Shown here one piece after another: positions 11,801 through 61,363 of a stretch of DNA of 64,000 bases (within the stretch, counting starts at the first letter, position 1; every line of letters begins with the position of its first letter). Made by a program: the position numbers and the translations under genes. Under the pieces are notes generated by a model. It saw only the letters and a program-made list of their open reading frames with translations, had not been told where the DNA came from and ran no database searches. Source of the DNA: Tubiluchus corallicola (lineage: Eukaryota; Priapulida; Priapulimorpha; Priapulimorphida; Tubiluchidae); NCBI GenBank assembly GCA_030141605.1, contig JAQGDQ010000626.1:60343-124342 (forward strand), read 5' to 3'.

Positions 11801-14800
11801 CAGTTTTAATAATAGTTGGTTTTGCAAGAATGTTTCGTTTCGGTATCGGTTTTTAGTGTTTGATAAATTTCGGTTTCGGTAACACCCCTGGTTGCTATAA
11901 AATTCAATAGAATTGTTATTACAACTGGTATCTAGCTATACAAGAATCAAGGCGATGGTTGCAAGCTAATCTTGTACAGATCTAATACTTAGTTTAGCCT
12001 TTCTTTGAAAAACGATGCGCAACATTAAAATACAGTAAGTCCTCGCTTAATGATGCTAGCGCGTTCCAGCAAAATGCAACATTAAGGGAAACATCGTTAA
12101 ATGAAGCGAAGACATCCATAGAAATTAATGTAAAAGAACTGAGATACGTTCCAGAGGCAAAAATCAATATTGATGAAATCATATAAATTAAACGTTTTAT
12201 GAGTTTTACTCGTGTTTCTACTGACTAATTTCTTTCTGCTTGCTTGAAACCACCTATGTATCTTACTAATCTAGCTAGTGGTTTCTCTTTAGTTAACGTT
12301 TAAGTCTAGACGACAGTTAAACAATAAACACTGCAGCAAAGTCGAAGTCAAGCCTTGGAAATTTTATCTAGAAACTTAGTCTGGTTGCTAGAACAACAGG
12401 TTGCAGGTGAAATTCCTTCGCATAAAGTTTGCTGCCAGGTCTAGCTTGACACAAACGGCTAAGCATTTAGTGGTCAGTTGGCAAGTAAAAATGCATGTAC
12501 TTATATAATAATAGCAGTGTTTACGTTATCAGTGCATTTTTAGAACAAAATAATAAAATATGCACTGTTTTACAGCATCAAATTAAGTGAAAAAGTTGTT
12601 AGTCATATAAAAATTTGCATTGAGTAAATAAAAAAAGTAGAAAAACTGTCATTAAACCGAAACGTGCATGCCAATTTCAGGTAATACTAATCTGGTTGTT
12701 ATAGCAACAAGTTACAGACAAAATTCCTTGGCATAAAGTTTAAACTCGGGTGCCTGGAGCCGTATAAATCCGCAAATAGATCTCGCTTGATACAAACAGC
12801 TAGAATTTAATACATAGTCAGTCGGGAAGCAAAGGCGTTATAATAATTGCACTGTTTAGATTACTAATGTGTTTTTAGAACAGAGTAATGCAGCATGTGC
12901 CATTTTAATGCTTCAAGTTAGCTAAAAAAATTGCAGATAAAATGAAATATGGCTGTGAGCAAAGTAAAAAAATCATCGTTAAAATGAAGCAGGCGTCGTT
13001 AAGTGCGAAAAATGTGTCTAACGTTCGGCGTCGTTAAAACGAAACATCACTAAACTGGGAGTCGTTAAGCGAGGACTTACTGTATTAACGCAAAAGTAAA
13101 TTTACATCACTCTCATGTCTGAGACTGTTGGCATAAATGACCGAGATTGCTACTAAACCTCCAGCACCAATCAGAAACGAGACTCCTGTTAGAATCCACC
13201 AATTGCTGCAGCCAAACGTTTTATCATCCTGCATCACTACAAAAAAAGCAGAAAATCAATAATATAAAGATTTACAAGCATTTTTGTAATTCTAGTAAGA
13301 TCTTTGATACGTTTATTGCAGCGTATAACTCATGTGAACATTTGCACCCAAGTTTGATAAAACATAACTACTCTACTGTCATTCTTACATCACACTTGGA
13401 CAATAAACAGCTTTTATATATATATATAATAATCTTTATTTGCCATTAAAATACATTGATAATCACTGATAAAAACTTTACAGAGATGATCAATCCGTGT
13501 TAGTTAATAAAAACTTACACTGCTAAAGACAAATGCGTCAGTGCAATCTAAACTACTGTGCAGTAATGGAAAGTAACGACGAATAAAATCAAACATATTT
13601 ACAACTATGCACAAAAAAATGAAAAAGCTTTTGCATTTTTTACGTATAAACAGCCACACAAAATGGATGAAAATTCGATTGTTTTTCGAAATTGTTTTCA
13701 TTCTAAACATGTTATTTGTTTTTACAGACATTTGTAAAAAACGTCTCTACTGTTTAGTGAAGAAGAAGCAAATGACCAAGTGAAAGCCGAGATTGGTGGT
13801 CAGTGACTGCCAGGCATATGTTCTATAATTGCACTTGGTGGTTCAGTGTCTCATATTAATCCTGTAAGACTCATCATAATCAGACCCATTAAGTAGGCTG
13901 TTCTTAACACCAGTTCTCGTCTGATGACCGAAGTTAAGCAACGTAGAGCCTGGTTGCTACTTGGATGGGTGACCGCCTCGGAATACAAGGTCCTGTAGGC
14001 TTGCAGGATGCCCACACTGTATCTCGACACTAGGCGGAGGAGCTGCACAATCAGCCAACAGCTAGAGGGCGGAGGAGGTCAAGTGACCCAACGGGCATGT
14101 ATAGAAAAGTAAACCCTCCAAATCAGGAGTGGAGCCCCGAAGGTGTGCGCCCTCGAAACGTTCAAGGATCGCACTGCTCAGCCACAGTCGACGCTGCAGC
14201 TCCATCAATGTGATCAATAACTGATTCTCTTGGCGCACACTCCATTGTCTTCCGAGACAGAAGGATGCCAGCCAAAGTAGACTGTACCAGTGAGTGTTAA
14301 TTCCAGCTAGCTGTGCTAAACAGTAAGTTTTTTAGACAATATGGCTTGTTTAAAATGAAGTATCACAACATATAATTGTAAAAACATACGACAAATTAGT
14401 ACAAGCACTCCTATAATAAAATAATTGCACATACAGTACCAGTGGCGGCTCGTGGAACTGCAGCACCCCCTATTTTCACTCAATATTCTCGATAATATTC
14501 CATGTAATGAGTCTTTTTTTAGTTCTTTCTTAATACTTGTATGGAACCAGAGCACATGAGGGTAGTACTGTTTGCTTCAAAGCCAAGTACAGTGCACTCC
14601 AGCAACATGGTGTTTGGCTGTTATGTGCATGCACATATTTGAGCCTAGGTAGAGAAAGTACTGTCGCTCACACAGTTTGCTGTCAGTTGTCACGTGCTTA
14701 CCGTGAATGGATCACGACTGAACTGCGACAATTAGGCTATTAGTGATTAAAAAATGTTTTTTCATTTAGGATCTTATCAAGTTTATGTATAAACTTTCAT

Positions 14801-15201
14801 GTGTTTGTTTATTTAAAATTACAATTGCAAATTACAACATTAAAATTACATATGTTTGTTTCGTTTTACACAATATTAAAACAATGGCTAAAAATTTTTG
14901 AAGCAGCACCCCCGCTAATTTTAGCTACAAGCCACGACTGTACAGTACTATTAAAAACTAACATACCTCGTTTGCCAAAATAAACAACATCATCATCACT
15001 GAGGTTGTAGCTGCCGACAGTACGGTCACACTCGAGTATTTGGTAAGCTGCATTTCTGATGACGTAACTTGATTTAACGATGCAGCCCTTTTGTATGCAA
15101 AATTCAGCAATCAGACTGTTTACTTCAGTGCTAGGGTCCACATCAATTTCTATGCTACCAGAAGCTCCACCACTCAGTAAGCTAATCACTTGTAGATGCA
15201 T
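1198..15201 (-). CDS. ENTPD: ENTPD/CD39-family ecto-apyrase with N-terminal ubiquitin-like domain (9 exons, 3' end off window)
   Basis: Nine exons join in compatible phases into 476 residues. Order: ubiquitin-like domain (residues 1-78), one membrane helix (about 91-113), then the apyrase ectodomain. Seen motifs: ACR1 DAGSTHT (128-134), ACR2 GATAGMR (202-208), ACR3 GEKEGSFSW with the likely catalytic base Glu247, and ACR4 ALDMGGASTQLTF (276-288). Family members hydrolyse extracellular ATP/ADP to AMP using Ca/Mg and are held in the plasma membrane by two helices. ACR5 and the C-terminal helix must lie left of position 1. N-glycosylation sequons (NAS, NYS, NFT, NST, NKT, NCT, NLT, NAT) and paired cysteines fit an ectodomain. 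Overall it most resembles the cell-surface ENTPD1/2/3/8 group rather than the Golgi ENTPD4/7 or secreted ENTPD5/6 types. The family assignment is certain; which paralogue it is cannot be told. The link of exon 1 to the rest is inferred from phase and open frame. Confidence 0.93.
1436..1730 (+). promoter_or_regulatory. LTR-like fragment with heat-shock elements and TATA box
   Basis: Starts TGTAGAATGTTCC. 1472-1506 is a run of alternating GAA and TTC triplets spaced by two bases (AGAATGTTCTAGAA, then GAAACTTCTAGAAGCTTC), the textbook binding array of heat-shock factor. A TATATAAG box follows at 1516-1523, and a TTAATAAA polyadenylation-like word at 1684. The TG start, TATA box and signal spacing fit an LTR of a retrotransposon. 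The 3' boundary is not certain because the adjoining sequence from about 1732 is LINE-derived, and no target duplication was confirmed. Confidence 0.55.
1732..2250 (+). mobile_element. CR1-like LINE 3' fragment
   Basis: The plus frame at 1702-1953 reads GHNYKVLKHYSRLDVYKYLF then ANRVVPTWNDV, the C-terminal tail typical of CR1/L2-type reverse transcriptases (GHS-x-KL-x-K...R-x-DVRK-x-FF-x-NRVV-x-WN). The rest to about 2250 is probably its 3' untranslated tail, ending near a TTGATTGATT run. Only the tail is present; it is dead. Confidence 0.65.
2586..2735. repeat. (TATAA)n pentanucleotide array
   Basis: A nearly perfect AATAT/TATAA pentamer run inside an almost pure AT tract (2530-2850) in the ENTPD intron between exons 8 and 9. 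Confidence 0.9.
3699..3836 (-). CDS. ENTPD: ENTPD exon 8: QGT-x-DY cysteine block
   Basis: 138 nt, phase 0 at both ends, acceptor TTGTTTATTCTAG, donor GTACAA. It encodes NKTYEFQGTSDYMACQLK and ends CPFQPMSAQPALHGDFL. This aligns with the IQGIGNYQQCHQ and C-x-FNG-x-x-QPP-x-x-G-x-F stretches of CD39 relatives, and its end (GDFL) joins exon 9 (AFASYYYV) exactly as GDFGAFSAFYFV reads in human CD39. The usual Phe-Asn-Gly is replaced by Phe-Gln-Pro. A 13-bp tandem array begins 20 nt upstream of the acceptor. Confidence 0.87.
3857..4059. repeat. 13-bp minisatellite, ~15.6 copies
   Basis: Unit TACAATGCTGCAG with point variants (GCTGCAA, GCTACAA). Because 13 is not a multiple of three, every reading frame gives the same 13-residue pattern, which explains the spurious open frames here. 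It starts 20 nt upstream of the ENTPD exon 8 acceptor. Confidence 0.95.
4651..4806 (-). CDS. ENTPD: ENTPD exon 7: ectodomain lobe with disulfide cysteines
   Basis: 156 nt, phase 0 at both ends, acceptor TTTTGCACAG, donor GTAACT. It encodes 52 residues beginning ASNFTTIVENPCAPTG and continuing to ELFRKPCVGDEE. The two cysteines (NPC and KPC) match the ILRDPC and YKTPC cysteines of human CD39. The stretch after KPC is divergent, as it is across the family. Confidence 0.9.
5709..5890. repeat. (GT)n microsatellite with GC and AT interruptions
   Basis: Alternating purine-pyrimidine GT/GC tract of about 180 bp, so potentially Z-DNA forming. Lies in the ENTPD intron between exons 6 and 7. Confidence 0.95.
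6226..6441 (-). CDS. ENTPD: ENTPD exon 6: apyrase conserved region 4
   Basis: 216 nt, phase 0 at both ends, acceptor TTTTTCGTGCAG, donor GTAAGT. It encodes 72 residues with GALDMGGASTQLTFEP (ACR4; the Asp and Ser/Gln contact the nucleotide phosphates and metal) and LYGESYTVYTHSYLCYGK, which matches the human YGKDYNVYTHSFLCYGK block almost residue for residue. Confidence 0.98.
6594..7086 (+). mobile_element. 5S rRNA-derived SINE, copy 1 (5' truncated)
   Basis: 6594-6652 reads GCCTGGTTAGTACTTGGATG, GTGACCGCC, GAATACC and GTGCTGCAGGCTT, i.e. the 3' half of 5S rRNA including the C-box. The A-box half is missing. An unrelated body follows, ending in a block (GTGATCAATAACTGA to AAGGATGCCA) shared with 13895-14270. 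5S-headed SINEs (SINE3 type) are transcribed by RNA polymerase III and moved by LINEs. Confidence 0.8.
7364..7523 (-). CDS. ENTPD: ENTPD exon 5: apyrase conserved region 3
   Basis: 160 nt, phase 2 to phase 0, acceptor TTTTTTATAG, donor GTGTGT. It encodes 54 residues including FDYKNASIISGEKEGSFSW and VTVNYL. The Glu before Gly-Ser-Phe corresponds to the catalytic base of CD39 (Glu174 in the human protein). Family members usually read Tyr-Gly-Trp after the Glu-Gly; here it is Phe-Ser-Trp, a mild departure. Confidence 0.96.
7683..8037. mobile_element. MITE family F, copy 1
   Basis: Imperfect inverted ends (AAGCCTTTTCACAG at left; AAAAAGGCTT at right). The body matches 38324-38697 in inverted orientation, including GATGATCGTGAAAAGGTCAA and the TCAGTAACGTCA-type core. 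No transposase, superfamily unassigned. Confidence 0.7.
8438..9005 (+). mobile_element. Non-autonomous Helitron, copy 1
   Basis: Begins TCGTATATATTA after an A and ends CTAG before a T, with no inverted termini. The 3' end carries a hairpin (GCAAAA TT TTTTGC) about ten bases before CTAG. These are the defining marks of Helitrons. The body matches 25607-26328 and 59246-59615. It lies in the ENTPD intron between exons 4 and 5. Confidence 0.85.
9125..9272 (-). CDS. ENTPD: ENTPD exon 4: apyrase conserved region 2
   Basis: 148 nt, phase 1 to phase 2, acceptor CTTGTCAG, donor GTGGGA. It begins AGISTYDKNPDAAGKAIEG and ends TPLYLGATAGMRLL, the near-invariant ACR2 of ecto-apyrases. The helix between them (LLNDAQRIIAED) matches the family's conserved spacing. 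Confidence 0.96.
9446..9485 (+). mobile_element. Helitron 5'-end fragment
   Basis: A-TCGTATATATTAATTTCGCT followed by a TA run, the same 5' end as the other copies; the remainder is lost or replaced by the mariner-like fragment that starts near 9494. Confidence 0.6.
9494..9969. mobile_element. Second, partial copy of the mariner/pogo-type element (inverted)
   Basis: Ends TTAAGCGAGGACTTACTG with TA after it. The body is partly the reverse complement of 12033-13082 (GATCTATTTGCGGATTTATA, CACCCGAGTTTAAACTTTA), with only one of the internal duplicate units. The left terminus is missing. Confidence 0.8.
10133..10250 (-). CDS. ENTPD: ENTPD exon 3: apyrase conserved region 1
   Basis: 118 nt, phase 0 to phase 1, acceptor TTCTTTTTAAG, donor G|GTATGC. 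It encodes YGIVIDAGSTHTKLFVYKW followed by about 20 more residues. DAGSTHT is the phosphate-binding loop shared by the actin/hsp70/apyrase superfamily. The exon starts at the same residue as in vertebrate CD39 (YGIVLDAGSSHT). Confidence 0.97.
10659..11206. mobile_element. hAT-type MITE, 548 bp, with internal 45-bp tandem duplication
   Basis: Ends CAGGCTGCGTGAGATTA and TAATCTTATGCACCCTG are inverted repeats. Flanking 8-mers TATATTGG (10651-58) and TTTATTGG (11207-14) match at 7 of 8 bases, as expected for a hAT target duplication. 10927-11016 holds two copies of a 45-bp unit (15 codons, AKFQPKHELEFGLKL) in an open frame of 90 codons that I cannot assign. Confidence 0.82.
12033..13082. mobile_element. 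1,050-bp mariner/pogo-type non-autonomous DNA transposon
   Basis: Terminal inverted repeats CAGTAAGTCCTCGCTTAA at left and TTAAGCGAGGACTTACTG at right, flanked by TA on both sides (12031-32, 13083-84), the target-site signature of Tc1/mariner/pogo elements. The interior is a degenerate tandem duplication of about 300 bp (12393-12650 and 12690-12950, sharing AAATTCCTT-G-CATAAAGTTT). No transposase. In the ENTPD intron between exons 2 and 3. Confidence 0.87.
13106..13236 (-). CDS. ENTPD: ENTPD exon 2: N-terminal membrane anchor
   Basis: 131 nt, acceptor TTTTTTTGTAG, donor GTAAAT; enters in phase 1 and leaves in phase 0. It encodes 44 residues. A short polar stretch (QDDKTFGC) precedes a hydrophobic helix from WWILTG to AISVIYA, then a polar linker RHESD. 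CD39-type proteins begin just this way: a short cytosolic tail, one helix, a linker, then ACR1. An in-frame ATG is the second codon of this exon, so a shorter form without the ubiquitin-like domain could start here. Confidence 0.88.
13427..13600 (-). mobile_element. LINE 3'-tail fragment
   Basis: Reads AATCTTTATTTGCCATTAAAA onward in the plus strand, matching the start of the element at 40649-41280 (both reverse-oriented 3' tails). A TATATAATAA simple repeat replaces the poly-A tail. Confidence 0.6.
13895..14270 (+). mobile_element. 5S rRNA-derived SINE, copy 2
   Basis: 13904-14002 covers most of a 5S rRNA: TCTCGTCTGATGACCGAAG, TTAAGCA, then GCCTGGTTGCTACTTGGATG and CCTGTAGGCTT. The body matches copy 1 but lacks about 150 bp of its middle. 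The 5' part with the A-box region survives here. It sits in the ENTPD intron between exons 1 and 2. Not a functional 5S gene: several conserved bases differ and the body runs on without a T-run terminator. Confidence 0.82.
14440..14940. mobile_element. hAT-type MITE, 501 bp, perfect 8-bp target duplication
   Basis: Begins CAGTGGCGGCTCGTGG and ends ACAAGCCACGACTG (imperfect inverted repeats). It is flanked by TACAGTAC on both sides (14432-39 and 14941-48). It ends 27 bp from the last base of ENTPD exon 1, inside the first intron. Confidence 0.9.
14967..15201 (-). CDS. ENTPD: ENTPD exon 1: ubiquitin-like beta-grasp domain
   Basis: The exon encodes 78 residues starting MHLQVISLL. A TAA lies in frame 15 nt upstream of the ATG, so this Met is the natural start unless an acceptor falls in between. 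Pattern against ubiquitin: a first strand (HLQVISLL), a second strand plus helix (SIEIDVDPSTEVNSLIAEF aligning to ubiquitin's TITLEVEPSDTIENVKAKI region), then ILECDRTVGSYNLSDDDVV in the place of the [20 protein letters not shown] segment. There is no C-terminal diglycine, so it is not a conjugatable modifier. The donor is G|GTATGTT (phase 1). It joins exon 2 in frame, which would put this domain on the cytoplasmic side of the membrane helix. The fold call rests on reading the pattern, not on a profile search. Confidence 0.72.
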
Positions 15202-18200
15202 TCTTGGCTGTGGCTTAATGAAGAAACATTAGGCCTTTGTCAAAGCTTTACTAATAGTAACCTATAATGAGTATGATTATTATGGTGTTTAACACAACTT
15301 TGAAATGTAAATGCAAATGAAACTATTGTTAAGGCCAACAATAAATATACTTTTTAATAAACTTAATATTGTGGGATTTTTCATAAAAAGAAAGTAGAGG
15401 ATCTACAGGAGAGCTACAAGCTCTAGTCACCAGCTCATTTTACTGCATTTTACGCAGTTTCAGTGATATTCTTCAAGAAGTTTCGCCAGTTTAAAAGTCA
15501 CTATAATTGTCAATTACCAAAAAGTTTTTAAAAAATACATTTAATTACATGCCAGGATGTTGGTATACACTGTACATTACTTTTAATACATTTTTAAAAG
15601 CAATAACGTAGTAAGTGTTTGTGGCGTCAGGGAACAAAAAACTTCTAGCGCCCTACCCTTTTAATGTTTTGATCATGTTCTGTGGTTGAAGCCATAAATT
15701 GTGCACATTTTTTGTGTCCCTCAGCCTGACTCTCCCGTTTCGAAATGATGGGATAAGGGTTAAACAATTTTTTTCTAAAAATCACCCTGAGTTTGATTTG
15801 TGATACTGCACCAGAATAACTCTTCTATGCATAAGTTGCTCATAACACGACTGTCTTTAAACATTCAGCTTCGCATTAAAACATGCAAAGATTATAAAAG
15901 ATACAAAACACAATAGGTTTTCACAATAATACAATCGGCATTTAGAGAAACGCGCATTTTTCTCCCAAAATTATCGATCTGCAAAGCCACGCGACACCCG
16001 TTACTTAACAACATTAGCCTTCTTTCTAGGCTGTATATAGTAATTAAGTCAGCTACGATGATCTCTGACTAGGCAATTTTGTTGCAATTTAAAAACTTTT
16101 CACAACTGTTTTGTTACTGTTGGATTAGTAATTAATAATTAACAGATAATGAATTCGAGAAGTTTTGTGCCCTCTCATCCTTGCGCCCGGGTGCGATTGC
16201 CCCCACTCAAATGTGGGAGAATCTCAGAAGCATCTACGGACCACACCCTCCCGAAAGATCACGTATTTTAATAAGTAAGTTAGTTCTTTATTTGCCCATC
16301 CCTACTTGTGGGCGGAGGTTTAAAGCCTCAAGCTGTTATGTTTATTGCAAAACCATGAAGAGCATTGAAAAACCATGAAAAAGATGGCACTGCTTTTGTA
16401 TGGGGCAAAGCAGTATGCGGCTCTACAATACACAGTGAAACAATACATGTCCCAATTTTGGGAAACCCTACTCGGCCTATTTTGGAACAAAACTGAGTTA
16501 CTGATATCATTCTTCGTACCAGGCTGCATTTGACCAGCAAACTATTTGATGATCTGAAGCTTATTAAACAAGTTATTGCCAATCGATGTTTTCAGCACAG
16601 CTGCATTTTGAGTTGCAACCTAGTAAGTCCATTGATTTAAAAATTACTAAAAAATATTTGCAGAATAATAAACTGCATTTTAATGTGCATTTTGTTCCAA
16701 ATCTTAAGGTAATCCCTTAAAACATTGCTTCTCGGCAAACTAAAACTTGGCATACCTGGTATGGTATTGTATGGTAAAACTGTTTTTCGCATTTTCTAAA
16801 AAATTGCTGAAGTGGACTAATAGGTATTTGAGGGAACGGGAGACACAACAAGGCCATACATGGGAATGCGGAGCAAGCGCGAACGACCTACGTAATGTAT
16901 ACTATAATATATCAACTATACTATAGTGGTACAACTAACTTAAAGTAGAACACCTACGGCTTACGCGATCAAGCCTAAAAGTCAGAACTTAGGCGCATCA
17001 CTTTAACCGAAAAACGATTAGTATATAAAGCTATAAATGATTTTTTACAAACTATCATCCCTAAACTCAAAATTTCGTGGATAATGTGGAACGTTACCGA
17101 ACCGAACCTATTGCTTGTTTAGTGTTTAACGCAAACGGGGAAACCTTCGACTTGCAATTTCTGTATTGTTTCGCGCATCAGCTATGAGCCCGACACTTGG
17201 CTCAATGTATCCACAAAAAAAGCTGTAGGCTATAATCGTCTAATCGTTTTACACCAATTTTTCTAGCAACGCACAGTTCACAGAAGCATTACAAGCGTGA
17301 AAGTGTGCAAAGATAATTATGTTCCCATGAAAAATTAGTTAAAATTTTGTTAATTTTATGCTGTTGGGTCACCCTCCAAATTATTTTCATTACCGCTAAT
17401 CAATGAAATGTGAAAATAGTTGTAGGTTGAACACCAATACCCGTTCAGTTTTTTAATTCGATTCGAACTTAAAATCACAGATTTTATATAATTCAGTATT
17501 TCATCCACATACGTTCTTTATTATTAAAACGTTTGAAACATCATGCAATTAGCACAATTTAGTAGCGCTTTTTATGTGCATTTTTTAAACAAGTTATAAG
17601 TGGTTTTATTGCAGAACAAAATCGAGTAATATGCATTATCTTTGCAACACTGCTTTGCACTGGTGGTTCGAAAACTTGTTCGAAAATGTTTCATACTCAA
17701 TTCGCATTCGAAATACTAAAATTCGGTTTGATTCTAATTCGACAGTCACAAATTCGATTCGGTTTGAAGTCAGTTTCTGGTAGAGAAGCCTACTGTCCAT
17801 ATCACAACAGCATAGTTTACAAAATATTGAAAAAATTGCATCCCATTGTCTACACAGGATAGTGACAACAATGGTAACAATAGTGATAATGCTTTTATTG
17901 CTTTGTAAATGCTTGTGGTCCAGTAAAAATGTTACTTACTTTTCATATTACAGTGTTACTGAAAAGCACGTATTAGCACAGAAAAATAAAAAATATCCTA
18001 TGTGATTATGATAGAATTACCTTGACTTCGTTGAATTACAACATATCGGTATTTCACTTACATAATACACAGATTTACATAGTACTTTGCTATTTTTTAA
18101 ATCCCACAATTTAATGCCATCGATAACTAGTTATTTTTTATTTATTTTAGATTAAATTATGTGTATATACAAAATTATGTAACGGGCGTTAACTGGCCAT

Positions 18201-19525
18201 ACACTTACACTTGCACCATACAAATATGTAGCAAAAATACTGCCGACAGTTCAATATTATTAATCTATGTGCTGTTTCGTAAATCGCAAACAAAGTTTAC
18301 ACAATTTACATATTTTATAAACATATAGCCAGGCATTTATACTGTAAGACCAAAGTGCAATTTTAGCTGCCAATAATTCTTAATCAGTGAATTGAATTAA
18401 GTTGCACTCGCACAGCATCTACTGAGAAACTGAAGTAAGACGGCAAATATGACTTCTAGCATGTTTTCATGTCTACCTAAGTAAGCAATTAACGTCAAAT
18501 TAAAACGCTCTCAATATCGTGTTTTAGCTTTAATGGGATGCAGTCACGTGCTGCCATCTGCACACATGATAATGAAGAAAGCATGTGACAGAAACAGTTA
18601 CGCATGATTGTGTGTTGAGACCTTAACCTGAGACCAGAAAAGAATTCAAAAACTATTTCTGAAATGATAAAAATACGTTGTTAGATTTAAGTATTGAAAG
18701 CCATCTGTTTAATATTGCTGAAAGTGAAATAATTGTTTTTTTCTGAAACAAAGACTTTTTAGGTCCAAACGGTAGTACGAACACCCCACCCGGAATCATC
18801 AAGAGGACCTGACAGGAGGAGTTCTGTTTCTGCCGCTTTTTCTCACAGCATCAGAAACCCAGCCAGCCGCCGACAGTGCACAGCTTCGATAGAGTGACAA
18901 CCACACGAAAGCTGAATGTTACGTTATATTATATGGCTAGCTTATCGCAAGAACGAAAAAGTTGATGGCGTCACCAAACACAGGCAGTAATCTATTCACT
19001 GCCGTTATTTTGCTCGTACGTTGCACCACATTGCAGCCTAGTGCAGTGTTGCAGTTTTCCGTTCATAAAAATAACTGGAAAGTGTGGTCTTTATTTTTAC
19101 TTGCTAACTTTAATGAAGCTACGTGAAACTCTGCATATCCCCAGCCTCTGTTACAGATATTATGAGAATCTACTAAACAGCGATACTTGGATCCGTTCTA
19201 TTACAACTACTTAACTACTAATTTTTAAAGGTCTTCGGAATTTAATTAAAATTACGTTTGTATAAGAAACTGCAAGCGTGACATTCGATCATGCAAATCG
19301 GTTTTGCTTGCATTGTTTTTGCCAGCATTTGCGTTTTCCTGAGTCGATTCCACAGCTGATTACGTGAAAAGAATAAACAATCTACGTTTAGAACTGCGCT
19401 GAGTGACTGTGCATAGCAGCTCTGATCTCAGTGTACTGTGCAAGCAGCGAGCTGTTACAACAAGTATAGCTACACTGCTGTAAGCGTGTTTTCTTGTGCC
19501 CTAATTATGTTCCAACTTCAGCTAA
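15202..19525. other. Divergent intergenic region between ENTPD and ARID5
   Basis: About 4.3 kb separate the two outward-pointing start codons. No coding segment, RNA gene or well-bounded transposon was recognised here. 15382-15500 shares short similarity with 4320-4460 (a degraded element). 16170-16320 and 18765-18960 are less AT-rich than their surroundings and are the best places for promoters or 5' untranslated exons, but no core promoter is clear. 17440-17780 holds repeated TTCGATTCG-type words typical of decayed hAT ends. Confidence 0.5.
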
Positions 19526-60813
<41,288 letters not shown>

Positions 60814-60930
60814 GTGAGTATTGAGTTCTTATTTCTCTGAATTCGGTCGTTTTGCTTTATTATGGGTAATAATTGTCCATAAAAGTTATTGACTTCCATC
60901 CCGATAATTTGTACTACTCAAAACAAGTGA

Positions 60931-61363
60931 ACATGTATCTGTGCTATTATTAGTATAAAAACTACATGTATCTGTGCTATTGTTAATATAAAAAACTACA
61001 TGTATCTGTGCTATTGTTAATATAAAAAACTACATGTATCTGTGCTATTGTTAATATAAAAAACTACATGTATCTGTGCTATTGTTAATATAAAAAACTA
61101 CATGTATCTGTGCTATTGTTAATATAAAAAACTACATGTATCTGTGCTATTATTAATATAAAAAACTACATGTATCTGTGCTATTATTAATATAAAAAAC
61201 TACATGTATCTGTGCTATTATTAATATAAAAAACTACATGTATCTGTGCTATTATTAATATAAAAAACTACATGTATCTGTGCTATTATTAATATAAAAA
61301 ACTACATGTATCTGTGCTATTATTAATATAAAAAACTACGTGTATCTGTGCTATTATTAATAT
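60931..61363. repeat. 34-bp AT-rich minisatellite, ~12.7 copies
   Basis: Unit ACATGTATCTGTGCTATT followed by ATTAATATAAAAAACT. The first half of the array has GTTAATA and the second half ATTAATA, marking two expansion phases. It starts 118 bp after the ARID5 coding exon 3 donor. Confidence 0.96.

Noticed and set aside
11640-11890. Possible hAT ends (GTTGGGAACTACTG at 11685; GGTAACACCCCTGG near 11878)
   Set aside because: No matching opposite ends or 8-bp duplications were found, so the elements cannot be bounded.
13904-14002. Functional 5S rRNA gene
   Set aside because: Several conserved 5S bases differ, the 3' side runs into a SINE body with no T-run terminator, and a second truncated copy shares that body.
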